In this document: piece by piece, positions 46,284-56,016 of the stretch
Layout of the letters: each line of letters opens with the position of its first letter
Position numbering within the stretch: the first letter of the stretch is position 1
From: Herbiconiux sp.
GTDB taxonomy: Bacteria; Actinomycetota; Actinomycetes; Actinomycetales; Microbacteriaceae
DNA length: 64,000 nt
Assembly: GCF_023264855.1 (NCBI RefSeq)
Contig: NZ_JAHFUW010000015.1
Location: 25,304 to 89,303 of the forward strand
Direction: 5' to 3'
Made by a program: the position numbers and the translations under genes
The notes under the pieces: generated by a model
Databases searched by the model: none
Seen by the model: the letters and a program-made list of their open reading frames with translations, nothing else
Told to the model about the DNA's origin: nothing

Positions 46284-47420
46284 TCACTGGCCGGGCACGA
46301 GGCGGAGGCCGGCGCGCTCGGGGCGCACGTGCGGGCCGGCGGGCGCCCGCCAGCCTTCGCCCGCATCGAGCGCGGCGATCGCGTCGAGGTCGACCGCGAT
46401 GCCGAGGCCCGGCGTATCGCCGAGCACGATGCCGCCGTCGGCGATCGTCTGGTCGACGGTGAGACCGTGCGGGAAGGCGAGATCCTGCACCTCGGTGCTG
46501 AGGTGGTTGGGCACCGCGGCCGCCGCGTGGGCGATCGGGTTGCCGTTGTAGCCCACGGGGCTCACCGGCAGGTCGCGGGCGTGCGCGATGGTTGAAACTC
46601 GCAAGAAGTGCGTGATGCCCCAGATCATGCCGGCCTGCACCACGTCGACGGCGTTCGCGGCGAGCAGCGGACCGTACTGCTCGAGCCCCACGAGGTTCTC
46701 GCCGGTGGCGACGGATGCCTTCACGGCACGTCCCACGACGGCGTGCCCCTCGGCGTCCCAGCGCCGCACGGGCTCCTCGATCCAGGTGAGCGGCACACGC
46801 GACTCGACCTCCGAGACGTAGCGCACGGCCTGCTTGCGGTTCCAGGCCTCGTTGGCGTCGAGCATCAGGGCCGGGCGGGGGCTGTTGCGGCGCAGCACGT
46901 CGGCCACGCCCTTCAGTCGCGCGATGTCGGTCTCGGCATCCAGCCCGCCCTTGAGCTTGGCGCTGGTGAAGCCGTGGTCGGCGTAGCGCTGGTAGAGGGA
47001 GAACAGCGCCTCGTCGTCGAGCGCGATGTCCAGGCCCGAGGCGTAGCCGGGCACGAAGCGGTCGCGGGCGCCGAGGGTGCGCCAGAGCGGCTCGTCGGCC
47101 ATCTTCGCCTTGAGATCCCAGAGCGCCATGTCGATGGCGCCGATGGTGCCGAACGTGCCGGCGTGACCGGCTTTGAACACGTGCGCGAGCATCCGGTCGT
47201 AGAGGGTGGTGACCGCGCGGGGATCCTCGCCCTCGATCGCCGGGAACACCCGCGCGATGTCGGGGTGGGCGCCGAGGCCCACGCCGGTGAGCCCGCCGTC
47301 GGTGTGCAGCAGCAGCACGCCGACCTCGGTGACGCCTCCCGCGATGACGCCGTTCACGTCGCCCACGGGGCGGCCCCAGTCGTGCACGGTGCTGAGGCTC
47401 GTGAAGCCGGTGACCTTCAT
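46284..47420 (-). CDS. Enolase-superfamily (mandelate racemase type) sugar-acid dehydratase
   Basis: The 378-aa protein has the capping domain, the K-x-K motif SAKLKG (Lys155, Lys157) and metal ligands Asp188 (LMLDANE), Glu215 (WIEEP) and Glu241 (ATGENL), with Asp259 after the sixth strand. It should dehydrate an aldonate such as L-fuconate. The expected His of the Asp-His dyad is not evident where it usually lies (PVGYN follows VS); His298 in NPIAHAAA is nearest. GGAGGG precedes ATG 47420. The operator-like site C lies about 70 bp upstream. It is shorter than the classical L-fuconate dehydratase (about 440 aa). Confidence 0.87.
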   Translation of the reverse strand: MKVTGFTSLSTVHDWGRPVGDVNGVIAGGVTEVGVLLLHTDGGLTGVGLGAHPDIARVFPAIEGEDPRAVTTLYDRMLAHVFKAGHAGTFGTIGAIDMALWDLKAKMADEPLWRTLGARDRFVPGYASGLDIALDDEALFSLYQRYADHGFTSAKLKGGLDAETDIARLKGVADVLRRNSPRPALMLDANEAWNRKQAVRYVSEVESRVPLTWIEEPVRRWDAEGHAVVGRAVKASVATGENLVGLEQYGPLLAANAVDVVQAGMIWGITHFLRVSTIAHARDLPVSPVGYNGNPIAHAAAAVPNHLSTEVQDLAFPHGLTVDQTIADGGIVLGDTPGLGIAVDLDAIAALDAGEGWRAPAGPHVRPERAGLRLVPGQ

Positions 47421-47486
47421 GCTGTTGATTCCCTCCGCGCCAGGCGCGTCTCCGGTCGCGACAGTGCGGCCCGGTAAACAACATAC

Positions 47487-47497
47487 ATCATACGTTC
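47487..47497 (-). promoter_or_regulatory. GntR operator site C (dehydratase-hydrolase-SDR operon)
   Basis: GAACGTATGAT on the minus strand overlaps the stop end of the aldo-keto reductase gene, close to TATGTT/TATGAT -10-like elements and about 70 bp before the dehydratase start. Confidence 0.55.
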
Positions 47498-48465
47498 TGC
47501 TTTCCGAGAGCCGGCCAGAGGGAATCGGGCACCTCGGCCGCGTAGAGGTCGGCATTGCGGTCGACCTGCTCGCCCGAGCGCATGCCCAGCGTGACGTTCA
47601 CGACGGCCGGATGCTGCAGCGGGAAGGCGATGGCCGCCTGCGGCAGGGTCGCCCCGTGCACCTCGCAGATCTCGGCGAGCGCGATGGTGCGCTCACGCAG
47701 CGCGGGCGGCACCGGGCCGTAGTCGTAGCGGGCATCGGGGGCGGGTCGATCGGTCGCGAGCAGTCCGGAATTGAAGACCGCCACCGCCACGATCGACTTG
47801 CCGTGCGCGAGCGCCGCATCCAGAGCCGGCTGCGCCGACTCCTGCTCTAGCAGCGTGTACCGGCCGGCGAGCATGGCCACGTCGATGGCGTCGGCGGCGA
47901 ACAACGCGGCCAACTGGCCGGCGTCGTTCGTGCCCACACCGCGAGCGCCGATCACGCCCGCATCGCGCAGCTCGGTGAGCGTCTCCGAAGCCTCCCAGGC
48001 GGCGCGCTCGCCGAACTGGTCGGGGTCGTGGGCGTAGAGGATGTCGATGCGGTCGGTTCCGAGGCGCTCGAGGCTCTGCTCGAGCGAGCGCCGGATGCCG
48101 TCGCGCGAGAAGTCCCACTCGCGGCGCAGCGCATCCGGAACCACGAAGTCGGCATCCTGCCCCGTCGGATGCTCGTTCGGCACGAGCAGGCGGCCCACCT
48201 TGGTCGAGAGCACGTACTCGTCGCGGGGGTAGGCCGCGAGCGCCTCGCCGAGCCGGCGCTCGGAGAGACCGAGCCCGTAGTGCGGCGCGGTGTCGAAGTA
48301 CCGGATGCCGCGCGCCCAGGCGCGGTCGACGGCCTCGCGCGCCTCGGCGTCGGAGGTCTCGCGGTAGAGGTTGCCGAGGCTCGCGGCGCCGAAGCCGAGC
48401 TCGGTGACGCTCAGGGCGGTGCCGCGGAGGGGGCGCGTGGGGATGGTGGGGAGCGAGGAGGTCAT
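47488..48465 (-). CDS. Aldo/keto reductase, probable L-fucose (D-threo-aldose) 1-dehydrogenase
   Basis: The 325-aa AKR has the catalytic tetrad Asp58 (YFDTAPHYG), Tyr63, Lys89 (VLSTKVG) and His146 (LYAHDPDQF), plus GIGARGVGTND and a cofactor-binding C-terminus. AKR-type dehydrogenases of this branch oxidise L-fucose to L-fucono-lactone with NAD(P). It overlaps the amidohydrolase gene by 4 bp, and the three-gene unit begins at the mutarotase. Confidence 0.88.
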   Translation of the reverse strand: MTSSLPTIPTRPLRGTALSVTELGFGAASLGNLYRETSDAEAREAVDRAWARGIRYFDTAPHYGLGLSERRLGEALAAYPRDEYVLSTKVGRLLVPNEHPTGQDADFVVPDALRREWDFSRDGIRRSLEQSLERLGTDRIDILYAHDPDQFGERAAWEASETLTELRDAGVIGARGVGTNDAGQLAALFAADAIDVAMLAGRYTLLEQESAQPALDAALAHGKSIVAVAVFNSGLLATDRPAPDARYDYGPVPPALRERTIALAEICEVHGATLPQAAIAFPLQHPAVVNVTLGMRSGEQVDRNADLYAAEVPDSLWPALGKQNV

Positions 48466-49574
48466 CGGAGCGTTCCTTCTGCGGATGCGGCGGCGGCGCC
48501 GGGCGCTGAAGCGAGCGCGCGGGGCACCCGAGTGGGTGTGTAGGCCGATCGGGCGGTATCAGCATCGATGGCCTGCCGCTCGTGGGAAGACAGCGCGGAC
48601 GACCACGCGAGGTACTGAGCGAGCCACGGGCGGTAGTCGTCGGCGAGGCGCACGAGCGGCCAGTCCGAGCCGAACATCAGGCGGCCGGGGCCGAAGGCCT
48701 CGAGCGCCACACCGGCCACGCGGTCGAGCCGGGCGACGGATGCGGGGCCGCCGCGCACGGCGACCCCGGAGACCTTCGCCACCACGTTCGGGCGACGCGC
48801 GAGCTCGGCGAGGTCGGCGGCCCAGCGGGCGAAGGCGGCTTCGCCGTTCTCGGCAGAACCGGCTATGGCCGTGAGGGCCGGACCGGCCTCGGCTGCATCG
48901 CCGGGCTCGGCGGAGGTGGCGGGATCGGCGGAGGTGGCGGCATCCGGAGCGGCGGTCGCGGGCGGCTGCCCGAGGTGGTCGAGCACGAACTGCAGCTCGG
49001 GGTGGGCGTCGGCCACCCGCGCCGCGGTCGCGAGCTGCCACGGACGCACCACCAGGTCGAAGCTCAGCCCGGCGGCGGCGAGCGCGTCGAGCCCGTGCGC
49101 CACCGTGGGGCGAAGCAGCCACTCCGGGTCGGGATCGACGTGCGCCAGATGACGGATGCCCACGAGCCGCTCGCCGCCGGGCTGCCCCCGCAGGACGTCC
49201 AGCCGACCGGGCGCATCCGGGGCGTCGAGATCGAGCCAGCCCACCACCGGGCCGTGCGCCGCCGCGAGCAGGTCGGCCGTCTCGCCCGCGTCGTTGAGGG
49301 CCTGCACGAGCACGAAACCGTCGATGCGCGCCCCGAGCGCGGTCGCGGCATCCTGAGCGACCGTCTCCAGCTCGGGCACCGAGAAGTCACGGTCGATCTC
49401 GGGGAGCGACTCGTCGATCCAGTCGATCGGGGTGCGTGCGCGATTCCAGACGTGGGCGTGCGCGTCGATGATCGCGCGTTCGACCGCGGCACGATGCCCG
49501 ACCACGTGCTCGGCCGTCGGCGCATCCGCACCACCCGGCGCGTGCGGGTCGCCCGGCGCCTGCGAATCGCTCAC
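48462..49574 (-). CDS. Amidohydrolase-2 family lactonase, probable L-fuconolactonase
   Basis: The 370-aa TIM-barrel protein has DAHAHVW (His39, His41), DWIDESLPEIDRDF, GFVLVQALND, FVLDHLGQPP and the C-terminal MFGSDWPLVR with the metal/catalytic Asp. This is the COG3618 type found as fuconolactonase. An Ala/Asp/Glu-rich low-complexity insert of about 40 residues follows DHLGQPP and is probably a surface loop. GTG 49574 overlaps the mutarotase stop (GTGA). Confidence 0.87.
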   Translation of the reverse strand: MSDSQAPGDPHAPGGADAPTAEHVVGHRAAVERAIIDAHAHVWNRARTPIDWIDESLPEIDRDFSVPELETVAQDAATALGARIDGFVLVQALNDAGETADLLAAAHGPVVGWLDLDAPDAPGRLDVLRGQPGGERLVGIRHLAHVDPDPEWLLRPTVAHGLDALAAAGLSFDLVVRPWQLATAARVADAHPELQFVLDHLGQPPATAAPDAATSADPATSAEPGDAAEAGPALTAIAGSAENGEAAFARWAADLAELARRPNVVAKVSGVAVRGGPASVARLDRVAGVALEAFGPGRLMFGSDWPLVRLADDYRPWLAQYLAWSSALSSHERQAIDADTARSAYTPTRVPRALASAPGAAAASAEGTLR

Positions 49575-49909
49575 GGCAGGTGCCAGACCTCGGCCAGAGG
49601 CGCCCAGCGCTCGCCGGACGGGAGGTCGGGGAAGATCGCGACCTGGCACGGATCGGTGTGCGTCCACCACTCGCGCGTGACCGGGTCGAGCGCGATCCGC
49701 GCCATGTCGGCGTCGTGATCCTCGCCCACGTACTCGTAGTACGCCACGAGCAGATCGCCGCGCACGAAGATCGTGTAGTTGGTCACGTTGCACGCGGTGA
49801 GCGTGGCCTCGACCTGGGGCCAGACGGCCGCGTGCAGCGCGAGGTACTCCTCGCGTTTGGCCGGCTCGATGCCCACGACCAGCGCGTGCCGCTCGATGCT
49901 GCTGCCCAC
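49571..49909 (-). CDS. L-rhamnose/L-fucose mutarotase family protein
   Basis: The 112-aa protein matches the RhaM (DUF718) mutarotase family: HALVVGIEPAKREEYLALHA, NVTNYTIFVRGDLLVAYYEY, REWWTHTDPCQ and AEVWHL. It interconverts the pyranose anomers of a 6-deoxysugar. GTG 49909 has AAGGAG 6 nt upstream. It is the first gene of the mutarotase-lactonase-dehydrogenase operon, with operator site D 45 bp upstream. The family member and the AKR leave L-rhamnose possible, but L-fucose fits the whole set best. Confidence 0.9.
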   Translation of the reverse strand: MGSSIERHALVVGIEPAKREEYLALHAAVWPQVEATLTACNVTNYTIFVRGDLLVAYYEYVGEDHDADMARIALDPVTREWWTHTDPCQVAIFPDLPSGERWAPLAEVWHLP

Positions 49910-49953
49910 CCGGTGCTCCTTCGCGATCCGATTCCCCTGAGGTCAATTAGATA

Positions 49954-49964
49954 ATACATATGAT
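49954..49964 (+). promoter_or_regulatory. GntR operator site D (mutarotase operon)
   Basis: ATACATATGAT on the plus strand overlaps a TATTAT-like -10 of the divergent-facing mutarotase operon. It is also 60-70 bp before purF. Confidence 0.65.
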
Positions 49965-50023
49965 CTTTGCTGCCGTCAGGTCCGCCGACCTGAGGTCGTC
50001 GCGCACAGGATAGAATCGATGCA

Positions 50024-51484
50024 ATGTGCGGCATCGTGGGCATCGTTTCGTCTGAGCCCGTCAACCAACTCGTCTACGACTCCCTTCTGCTGCTTCAGCA
50101 CCGGGGTCAGGACTCGACCGGTATCGCCACGGCCGAGGGCAACATCTTCCACATCGTGAAGGCCAAGGGCCAGGTGCGCGAGGCGTTCCGCACCCGCGAC
50201 ATGCGATCGCTGCTCGGCACCATGGGCCTCGGGCACGTGCGCTACGCGACGCAGGGCAACGCCTCGCAGGAGCAGGAGGCGCAGCCGTTCTACGTGAACG
50301 CGCCCTACGGCATCATCCTCGTGCACAACGGAAACCTCACGAACACGCGGGAGCTCACCGGCGAGCTGTACAACATCGACCGCCGGCACCTCAACACGAG
50401 CTCCGACACCGAGGTGCTGCTCAACGTCTTCGCCAACGAGCTGCAGTCGCAGATCACCGGCCTCTCGCTCGACCCCGAGCAGATCTTCACCGCCGTCTCG
50501 CGCGTGCACGAGCGCGTCGAGGGCTCGTACGCCACCATCGCGATGATCGCCGGGCACGGGCTGCTCGCGTTCCGCGACCCCTTCGGAATCCGCCCCCTCA
50601 CCATCGGTGGCCGCCTGCTGGAGAGCGGACAGATGGAGTACGTCGTCGCCTCCGAGTCGCTCGTGATGGAGAGCCTCGGCTACGACATCGTGCGCGACGT
50701 CGCTCCGGGCGAGGCCGTGTTCATCACCCTCGACGGCGAGATGATCACCAAGCAGTGCGCGCCGAACGCCCGGCTGGTGCCGTGCTCGTTCGAGTACGTG
50801 TATCTCGCCCGTCCCGACTCGGTGCTCTCGGGCATCTCGGTATACGAGGCGCGGCTGCGACTCGGCAACTACCTCGCCGACACGGTGGCGCGGTACACGC
50901 CGATGGGTGACATCGACGTGGTCATGCCCATTCCCGACTCCTCGCGGCCGGCAGCGATGCAGGTGGCGCAGAAGCTCGGCGTCGAATACCGCGAGGGCTT
51001 CTACAAGAACCGTTACGTCGGCCGCACGTTCATCATGCCCGGGCAGGCTGCCCGCAAGAAGTCGGTGCGGCAGAAGCTGAACGCCATGTCGAGCGAGTTC
51101 AAGGGCAAGAACATCCTGATCGTCGACGACTCGATCGTGCGCGGCACGACCTCGAAGGAGATCGTGGACATGGCCCGGCAGGCCGGCGCCAACAAGGTCA
51201 CCTTCGCCTCGGCGGCGCCCCCGGTGCGGTTCCCGCACGTCTACGGCATCAACATGCCCTCGCGGCACGAGCTGGTGGCGCACGACCGCAAGATCCCCGA
51301 GATCGCGGCGGCCATCGGGGCCGACCACCTGATCTACCAGGAGGTCGAAGACATGCGCGCGGCGATCACGCAGGGCTCGCCCGACGTGCACGACCTCGAG
51401 ATGAGCTGCTTCACGGGCGACTACGTCACCGGAACGGTCTCGCCGGAGTACCTCTCCTGGGTCGAGGCGAACCAGCTCTCCTGA
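50024..51484 (+). CDS. purF: Amidophosphoribosyltransferase
   Basis: PurF makes phosphoribosylamine from PRPP and glutamine, the first step of purine synthesis. The 486-aa protein has the nucleophile Cys2 (MCGIVGI), the glutaminase segments LLQHRGQDSTGI and VHNGNLTN, DPFGIRPL and the PRPP motif ILIVDDSIVRGTTS. TAGAAT (50011-50016) lies 7 nt before the ATG, so the transcript is leaderless. It is separate from purM (31 kb away), unusual for an actinobacterium. Confidence 0.97.
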   Translation: MCGIVGIVSSEPVNQLVYDSLLLLQHRGQDSTGIATAEGNIFHIVKAKGQVREAFRTRDMRSLLGTMGLGHVRYATQGNASQEQEAQPFYVNAPYGIILVHNGNLTNTRELTGELYNIDRRHLNTSSDTEVLLNVFANELQSQITGLSLDPEQIFTAVSRVHERVEGSYATIAMIAGHGLLAFRDPFGIRPLTIGGRLLESGQMEYVVASESLVMESLGYDIVRDVAPGEAVFITLDGEMITKQCAPNARLVPCSFEYVYLARPDSVLSGISVYEARLRLGNYLADTVARYTPMGDIDVVMPIPDSSRPAAMQVAQKLGVEYREGFYKNRYVGRTFIMPGQAARKKSVRQKLNAMSSEFKGKNILIVDDSIVRGTTSKEIVDMARQAGANKVTFASAAPPVRFPHVYGINMPSRHELVAHDRKIPEIAAAIGADHLIYQEVEDMRAAITQGSPDVHDLEMSCFTGDYVTGTVSPEYLSWVEANQLS

Positions 51485-51501
51485 CCCAATAGGCTCGGGG
51501 C

Positions 51502-51981
51502 ATGGCGACTCCCGACTTCGTTCTGGCTCTGCGCGAGAAGATCGGGCACGCCCCGCTCTGGCTGAGCGGCATCACCGCCGTGGTGGTTCGCGAGGAGGCG
51601 GGCGGCTCCGAGGTGCTGCTCGTGCGCCGCGCCGACAACGGCGCCTGGACTCCGGTGACCGGCATCATCGACCCGGGCGAGGAGCCCGCCGTCGCCGCCG
51701 CGCGTGAGGTGCTCGAAGAGGCCGCGATCGTGGCCGAGCCGGTGCGGCTGACCTGGGTGCACACGATCCCCGAGATCGTCTATCCCAACGGCGACCGCTC
51801 GCAGTACATCGACATCGCGTTCCTGTTCCGCTACGTCTCGGGCGAGCCCTACCCCGCCGACGGCGAGAACACCGAGGCCCGCTGGTTCGCACTCGACGCG
51901 CTGCCGGAGATGTCGGCCGAGATGACGGCCCGCCTGCAGCAGTGCCTGGCCGGCACCCCCGAGGCCCGCTTCGCGTTCTGA
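51502..51981 (+). CDS. NUDIX hydrolase
   Basis: The 159-aa protein has a Nudix box GIIDPGEEPAVAAAREVLEEA, one G-x5-E-x7-RE-x-x-EE pattern, and an N-terminal strand pair. It hydrolyses nucleoside diphosphate derivatives; the substrate is unknown. TAGGCT (51490-51495) ends 6 nt before ATG 51502, so it is leaderless. It follows purF by 17 bp. Confidence 0.88.
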   Translation: MATPDFVLALREKIGHAPLWLSGITAVVVREEAGGSEVLLVRRADNGAWTPVTGIIDPGEEPAVAAAREVLEEAAIVAEPVRLTWVHTIPEIVYPNGDRSQYIDIAFLFRYVSGEPYPADGENTEARWFALDALPEMSAEMTARLQQCLAGTPEARFAF

Positions 51982-51998
51982 GCCCTCTCGCTTCTTCC

Positions 51999-52526
51999 TC
52001 AGGCGCGCTCGACGACTCCGCGGATGAAGGCCGCCTGGCCGGCGTGCTGGAGGTCGTCGGAGATGACGCTGACCAGGCGCACGGCGAGGGTCACGGGCGG
52101 ATCCCAGTTCTCGTCGACGACCTCCGACAGCGCCGCGCGACCCTCGCCAAGCGAGCGCAGGTAGGCGAGCGTCGCCGCATAGACGGCCTCGTGGTAGCCC
52201 ACGAGCGACTCGGCGGTGACACCCGGGCCGGCCACCTGCGCGACCTCGGCCGGCGACTGGCCGTACCCCGTGGCATCCGGAGCGAAGGGCAGACCGAAGC
52301 GCTGCTCCCAGCCGCCGGCGTTCCACACCTGCTCGCCGCCGGCCACCTCAGCCACGTGGTCGTCCTGCACCCGGGTGAGGTGCCACACCAGCCAGGCGAT
52401 CGTGTTCGCCTCGGGGTCGAGCCGCGCCGAGAGCTGCTCGGCGGTGAGCCCGCCGACGGCACGGCGCACGGTGTCGCGGATGCGGGTGAAGGCGTCTTCG
52501 AGAACATCGATGCTGGTGGTCATCAC
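51999..52526 (-). CDS. DinB/DUF664-family protein (mycothiol-transferase-like)
   Basis: The 175-aa four-helix-bundle protein carries the DinB metal pattern: WLVWHLTRVQDDHVAEVAGG (first His), GYHEAVYAAT and SDDLQHAGQAAFIRG (two His). DUF664 members in actinobacteria are proposed mycothiol-dependent transferases. It converges on the NUDIX gene. Two Met codons open the frame; the first is used. Confidence 0.85.
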   Translation of the reverse strand: MMTTSIDVLEDAFTRIRDTVRRAVGGLTAEQLSARLDPEANTIAWLVWHLTRVQDDHVAEVAGGEQVWNAGGWEQRFGLPFAPDATGYGQSPAEVAQVAGPGVTAESLVGYHEAVYAATLAYLRSLGEGRAALSEVVDENWDPPVTLAVRLVSVISDDLQHAGQAAFIRGVVERA

Positions 52527-52630
52527 CTCACCCTAGAACCGATGGGCCGGTGCCGGCAGGCACGATCCCATCAGCGAAAACACGAGGCCCTATCAGGCAC
52601 TTCCGAAACTGACGCCCTACCCTGGCGCAT

Positions 52631-54960
52631 ATGCCCGAAAGTCCCCACCGCTTCGTCGCCTGGTTCCAGCGCCTGATCGACGGCACGAAACGCCCCGTCG
52701 GCATGATCCTCGCCCTCAGCGTGGTCGCCGCCCTCCTCGTCACCGTCATGGCCGTACCCGCCATGGCCGTCTCCGGTGTCTACGCCAGTCGCACGGTCGA
52801 CGTGCTCGACACGCTGCCCGACTCCATCCGGCCCTCGACGCTGGCCCAGAAGTCGGAGATCTACGCCACCAACGCCGACGGTTCCACGGCCCTGCTGGCC
52901 ACCGTCTTCGACCAGAACCGCCAGGAGGTGGGCTGGGACGACATCTCCCAGTCGGTGAAGGATGCCGTCGTCTCGACCGAAGACCCGCGCTTCTACGAGC
53001 ACTCGGGCGTCGACATCGCCTCGACCCTGCGGGCGGCCCTCGGCAACGTGGCCTCGGGCGGCGTCTCCAGCGGCGCCTCCACCATCACGATGCAGTACGT
53101 GCGCAACATCCTGGTGCAGCAGGCCACCCAGCTGCCCACGCAGGCCGAGCGCGACGCGGCGTACGCCGAGGCCACCACCGAGTCGCTCGACCGCAAGATC
53201 ACCGAGATGCGGCTGGCCATCGCCCTGGAGAAGCAGTACTCGAAAGAGGACATCCTGCTCGGCTACCTCAACATCGCCAACTTCGGCGGCTCCGTCTACG
53301 GCATCGAGGCCGCCGCCGAGTACTACTTCGGCGTGACCGCGGCCCAGCTCACCCTGCCCCAGGCCGCGAGCCTGGCGGCCACCGTGAACGCCCCGAACGC
53401 GCTGCGGATCGACGAGCCCGAGAACATCGCCGACAACACCGCGCGCCGCGACGAGGACATCCTGGCCTCGATGCTCAAGCAGAAGTCGATCACCCAGGCG
53501 CAGTACGACGAGGCGATCGCCACGCCGGTCACCCCGAACATCACGCAGCCGACCACCGGATGCCAGGCCGCCGCATCCGGGGCCGCCTACTTCTGCGACT
53601 ACGTGACCTGGATCGTGAAGAACGACCCCACGTTCGGCGACACCGCGGATGCCCGCTGGTCGAACTTCAAGCAGGGCGGCTACAAGATCTACACCACCCT
53701 CGACACGACGCTGCAGGCCAACGCCGACGAGACGATGAAGGAGTACATCCCGGGCTCGATGGAGGACATCGCGATCGGCTCCACCATCGTGACCGTGCAG
53801 CCCGGAAGCGGTCGCATCCTCGCCATGGCGCAGAACACGACCTTCAGCGACGACTCCTCGGTGTCGGCTCCGGGTGTCACGGCCGTCAACTACAACACCG
53901 ACATCGACTACGGCGGATCGTCGGGCTTCCAGGTGGGGTCGACCTACAAGGTGTTCGCGCTGGCCGAGTGGCTGAAGCAGGGGCACACCCTGTCCGACCG
54001 GGTGAGCGGCAACGAGACGACGTGGGACATGTCGACGTTCCCGAACTCGTGCACCACGCTCGGCGGCTCGTGGGAGCCGGCGAACGACGGCAGCTCGCGG
54101 CCCGGCACGATGAGCGTGCAGAGCGCGCTGACGAACTCGGTCAACAACGCCTTCGTGGCGATGGCGCAGCAGCTCGACCTCTGCAACATCAAGAACACCG
54201 CCGAGTCGCTCGGGGTGCACCGGGCCGACGGCGACGACCTCGACACGCAGCCCTCGTCGGTGCTCGGCACCAACGAGATCGCGCCGCTGACCATGGCCGC
54301 CGCCTATGCGGGCATCGCCGCGAACGGGCTGTACTGCGCGCCCGTGGCCATCGACCGCATCGTGGCGCCGGATGGCAGCGAGCTCACGCCGCCGGCCGCG
54401 AACTGCACGCAGGCACTGGATCCGACGATCGCCGCCACGCTCGCCTATGCGATGCTCGGGCCGATCGAGAGCGGCACCGCCACCGCATCCGACCCCGGTG
54501 ACGACATCACGCACATCGGCAAGACCGGCACCACTGACAACGAGAAGGACACCTGGATGGTGGGCGCCTCGACCGCTGCCGCCACCGCGGTGTGGGTGGG
54601 CAACGTCACCGGCAACGTCTCGATGACCGACGTGGAGCCCAACGACTGGACGGGCAGCACCGTGCGGCACCGCATCTGGAAATCGGTGATGACCGAGAAC
54701 GACGACGTGCTGGGCGGCGGCGACTTCCCCGACCCGGACCGCGAGCTCGTGAACGGCTCGTCCACCCGCTACGGCGACAACTCCTCGGGGTCCTCCGACT
54801 CCGACTCGGATTCGACGCCGACCCCCACGGCCACCCCGACTCCGGATGCCCCGGCTCCCGTTCCCTCGGTGCAGCCCGCTCCCGACCCGGTCGTCCCGAC
54901 CCCCACGACGACACCGGCGGCCGGGGGCACCACCGGCAACGGCGCCGGCGCGGGAACCGG

Positions 54961-54964
<4 letters not shown>
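52631..54964 (+). CDS. Class A penicillin-binding protein (bifunctional)
   Basis: The 777-aa protein has a cytoplasmic tail, one membrane helix (about residues 22-48), a GT51 glycosyltransferase domain (about 90-270, catalytic Glu117 in STEDPRFYEHSGVD) and a transpeptidase domain (about 370-690) with SxxK Ser437 (GSTYK), SxN Ser503-Asn505 and KTG at Lys631. It builds and cross-links peptidoglycan. The C-terminal 70 residues are Ser, Pro and Thr rich. TACCCT (52618-52623) lies 7 nt before ATG 52631. The stop shares CTAG with the convergent SDR stop. Confidence 0.95.
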
Positions 54965-55806
<842 letters not shown>

Positions 55807-55948
55807 CCGTCTCCGTCTCCTCCGTCGTCCTGGCCGGTGCCTAGCGCTCACACTGCCTACCGCTCGCACTGCCCATTGCCCGCGGCTCACGCCCGACTCC
55901 ACCTCAGCACGAGCGGATGCGGGTTTACCATGGTCATCTCCACACTTT

Positions 55949-55958
55949 TTCCGGGGAA
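55949..55958. promoter_or_regulatory. Palindrome TTCCGGGGAA between SDR and LysR genes
   Basis: TTCC-N2-GGAA lies in the divergent LysR/SDR promoter region. The same form, TTCCGCGGAA, occurs at 62178-62187 upstream of the oxidative operon, so both may be LysR-protein sites. Confidence 0.4.
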
Positions 55959-56016
55959 GCAGGTCGTTCGCTGCTCCTCGGCGCCGCATCCGTGGACCGC
56001 GACCGAAGGAGTTCGC

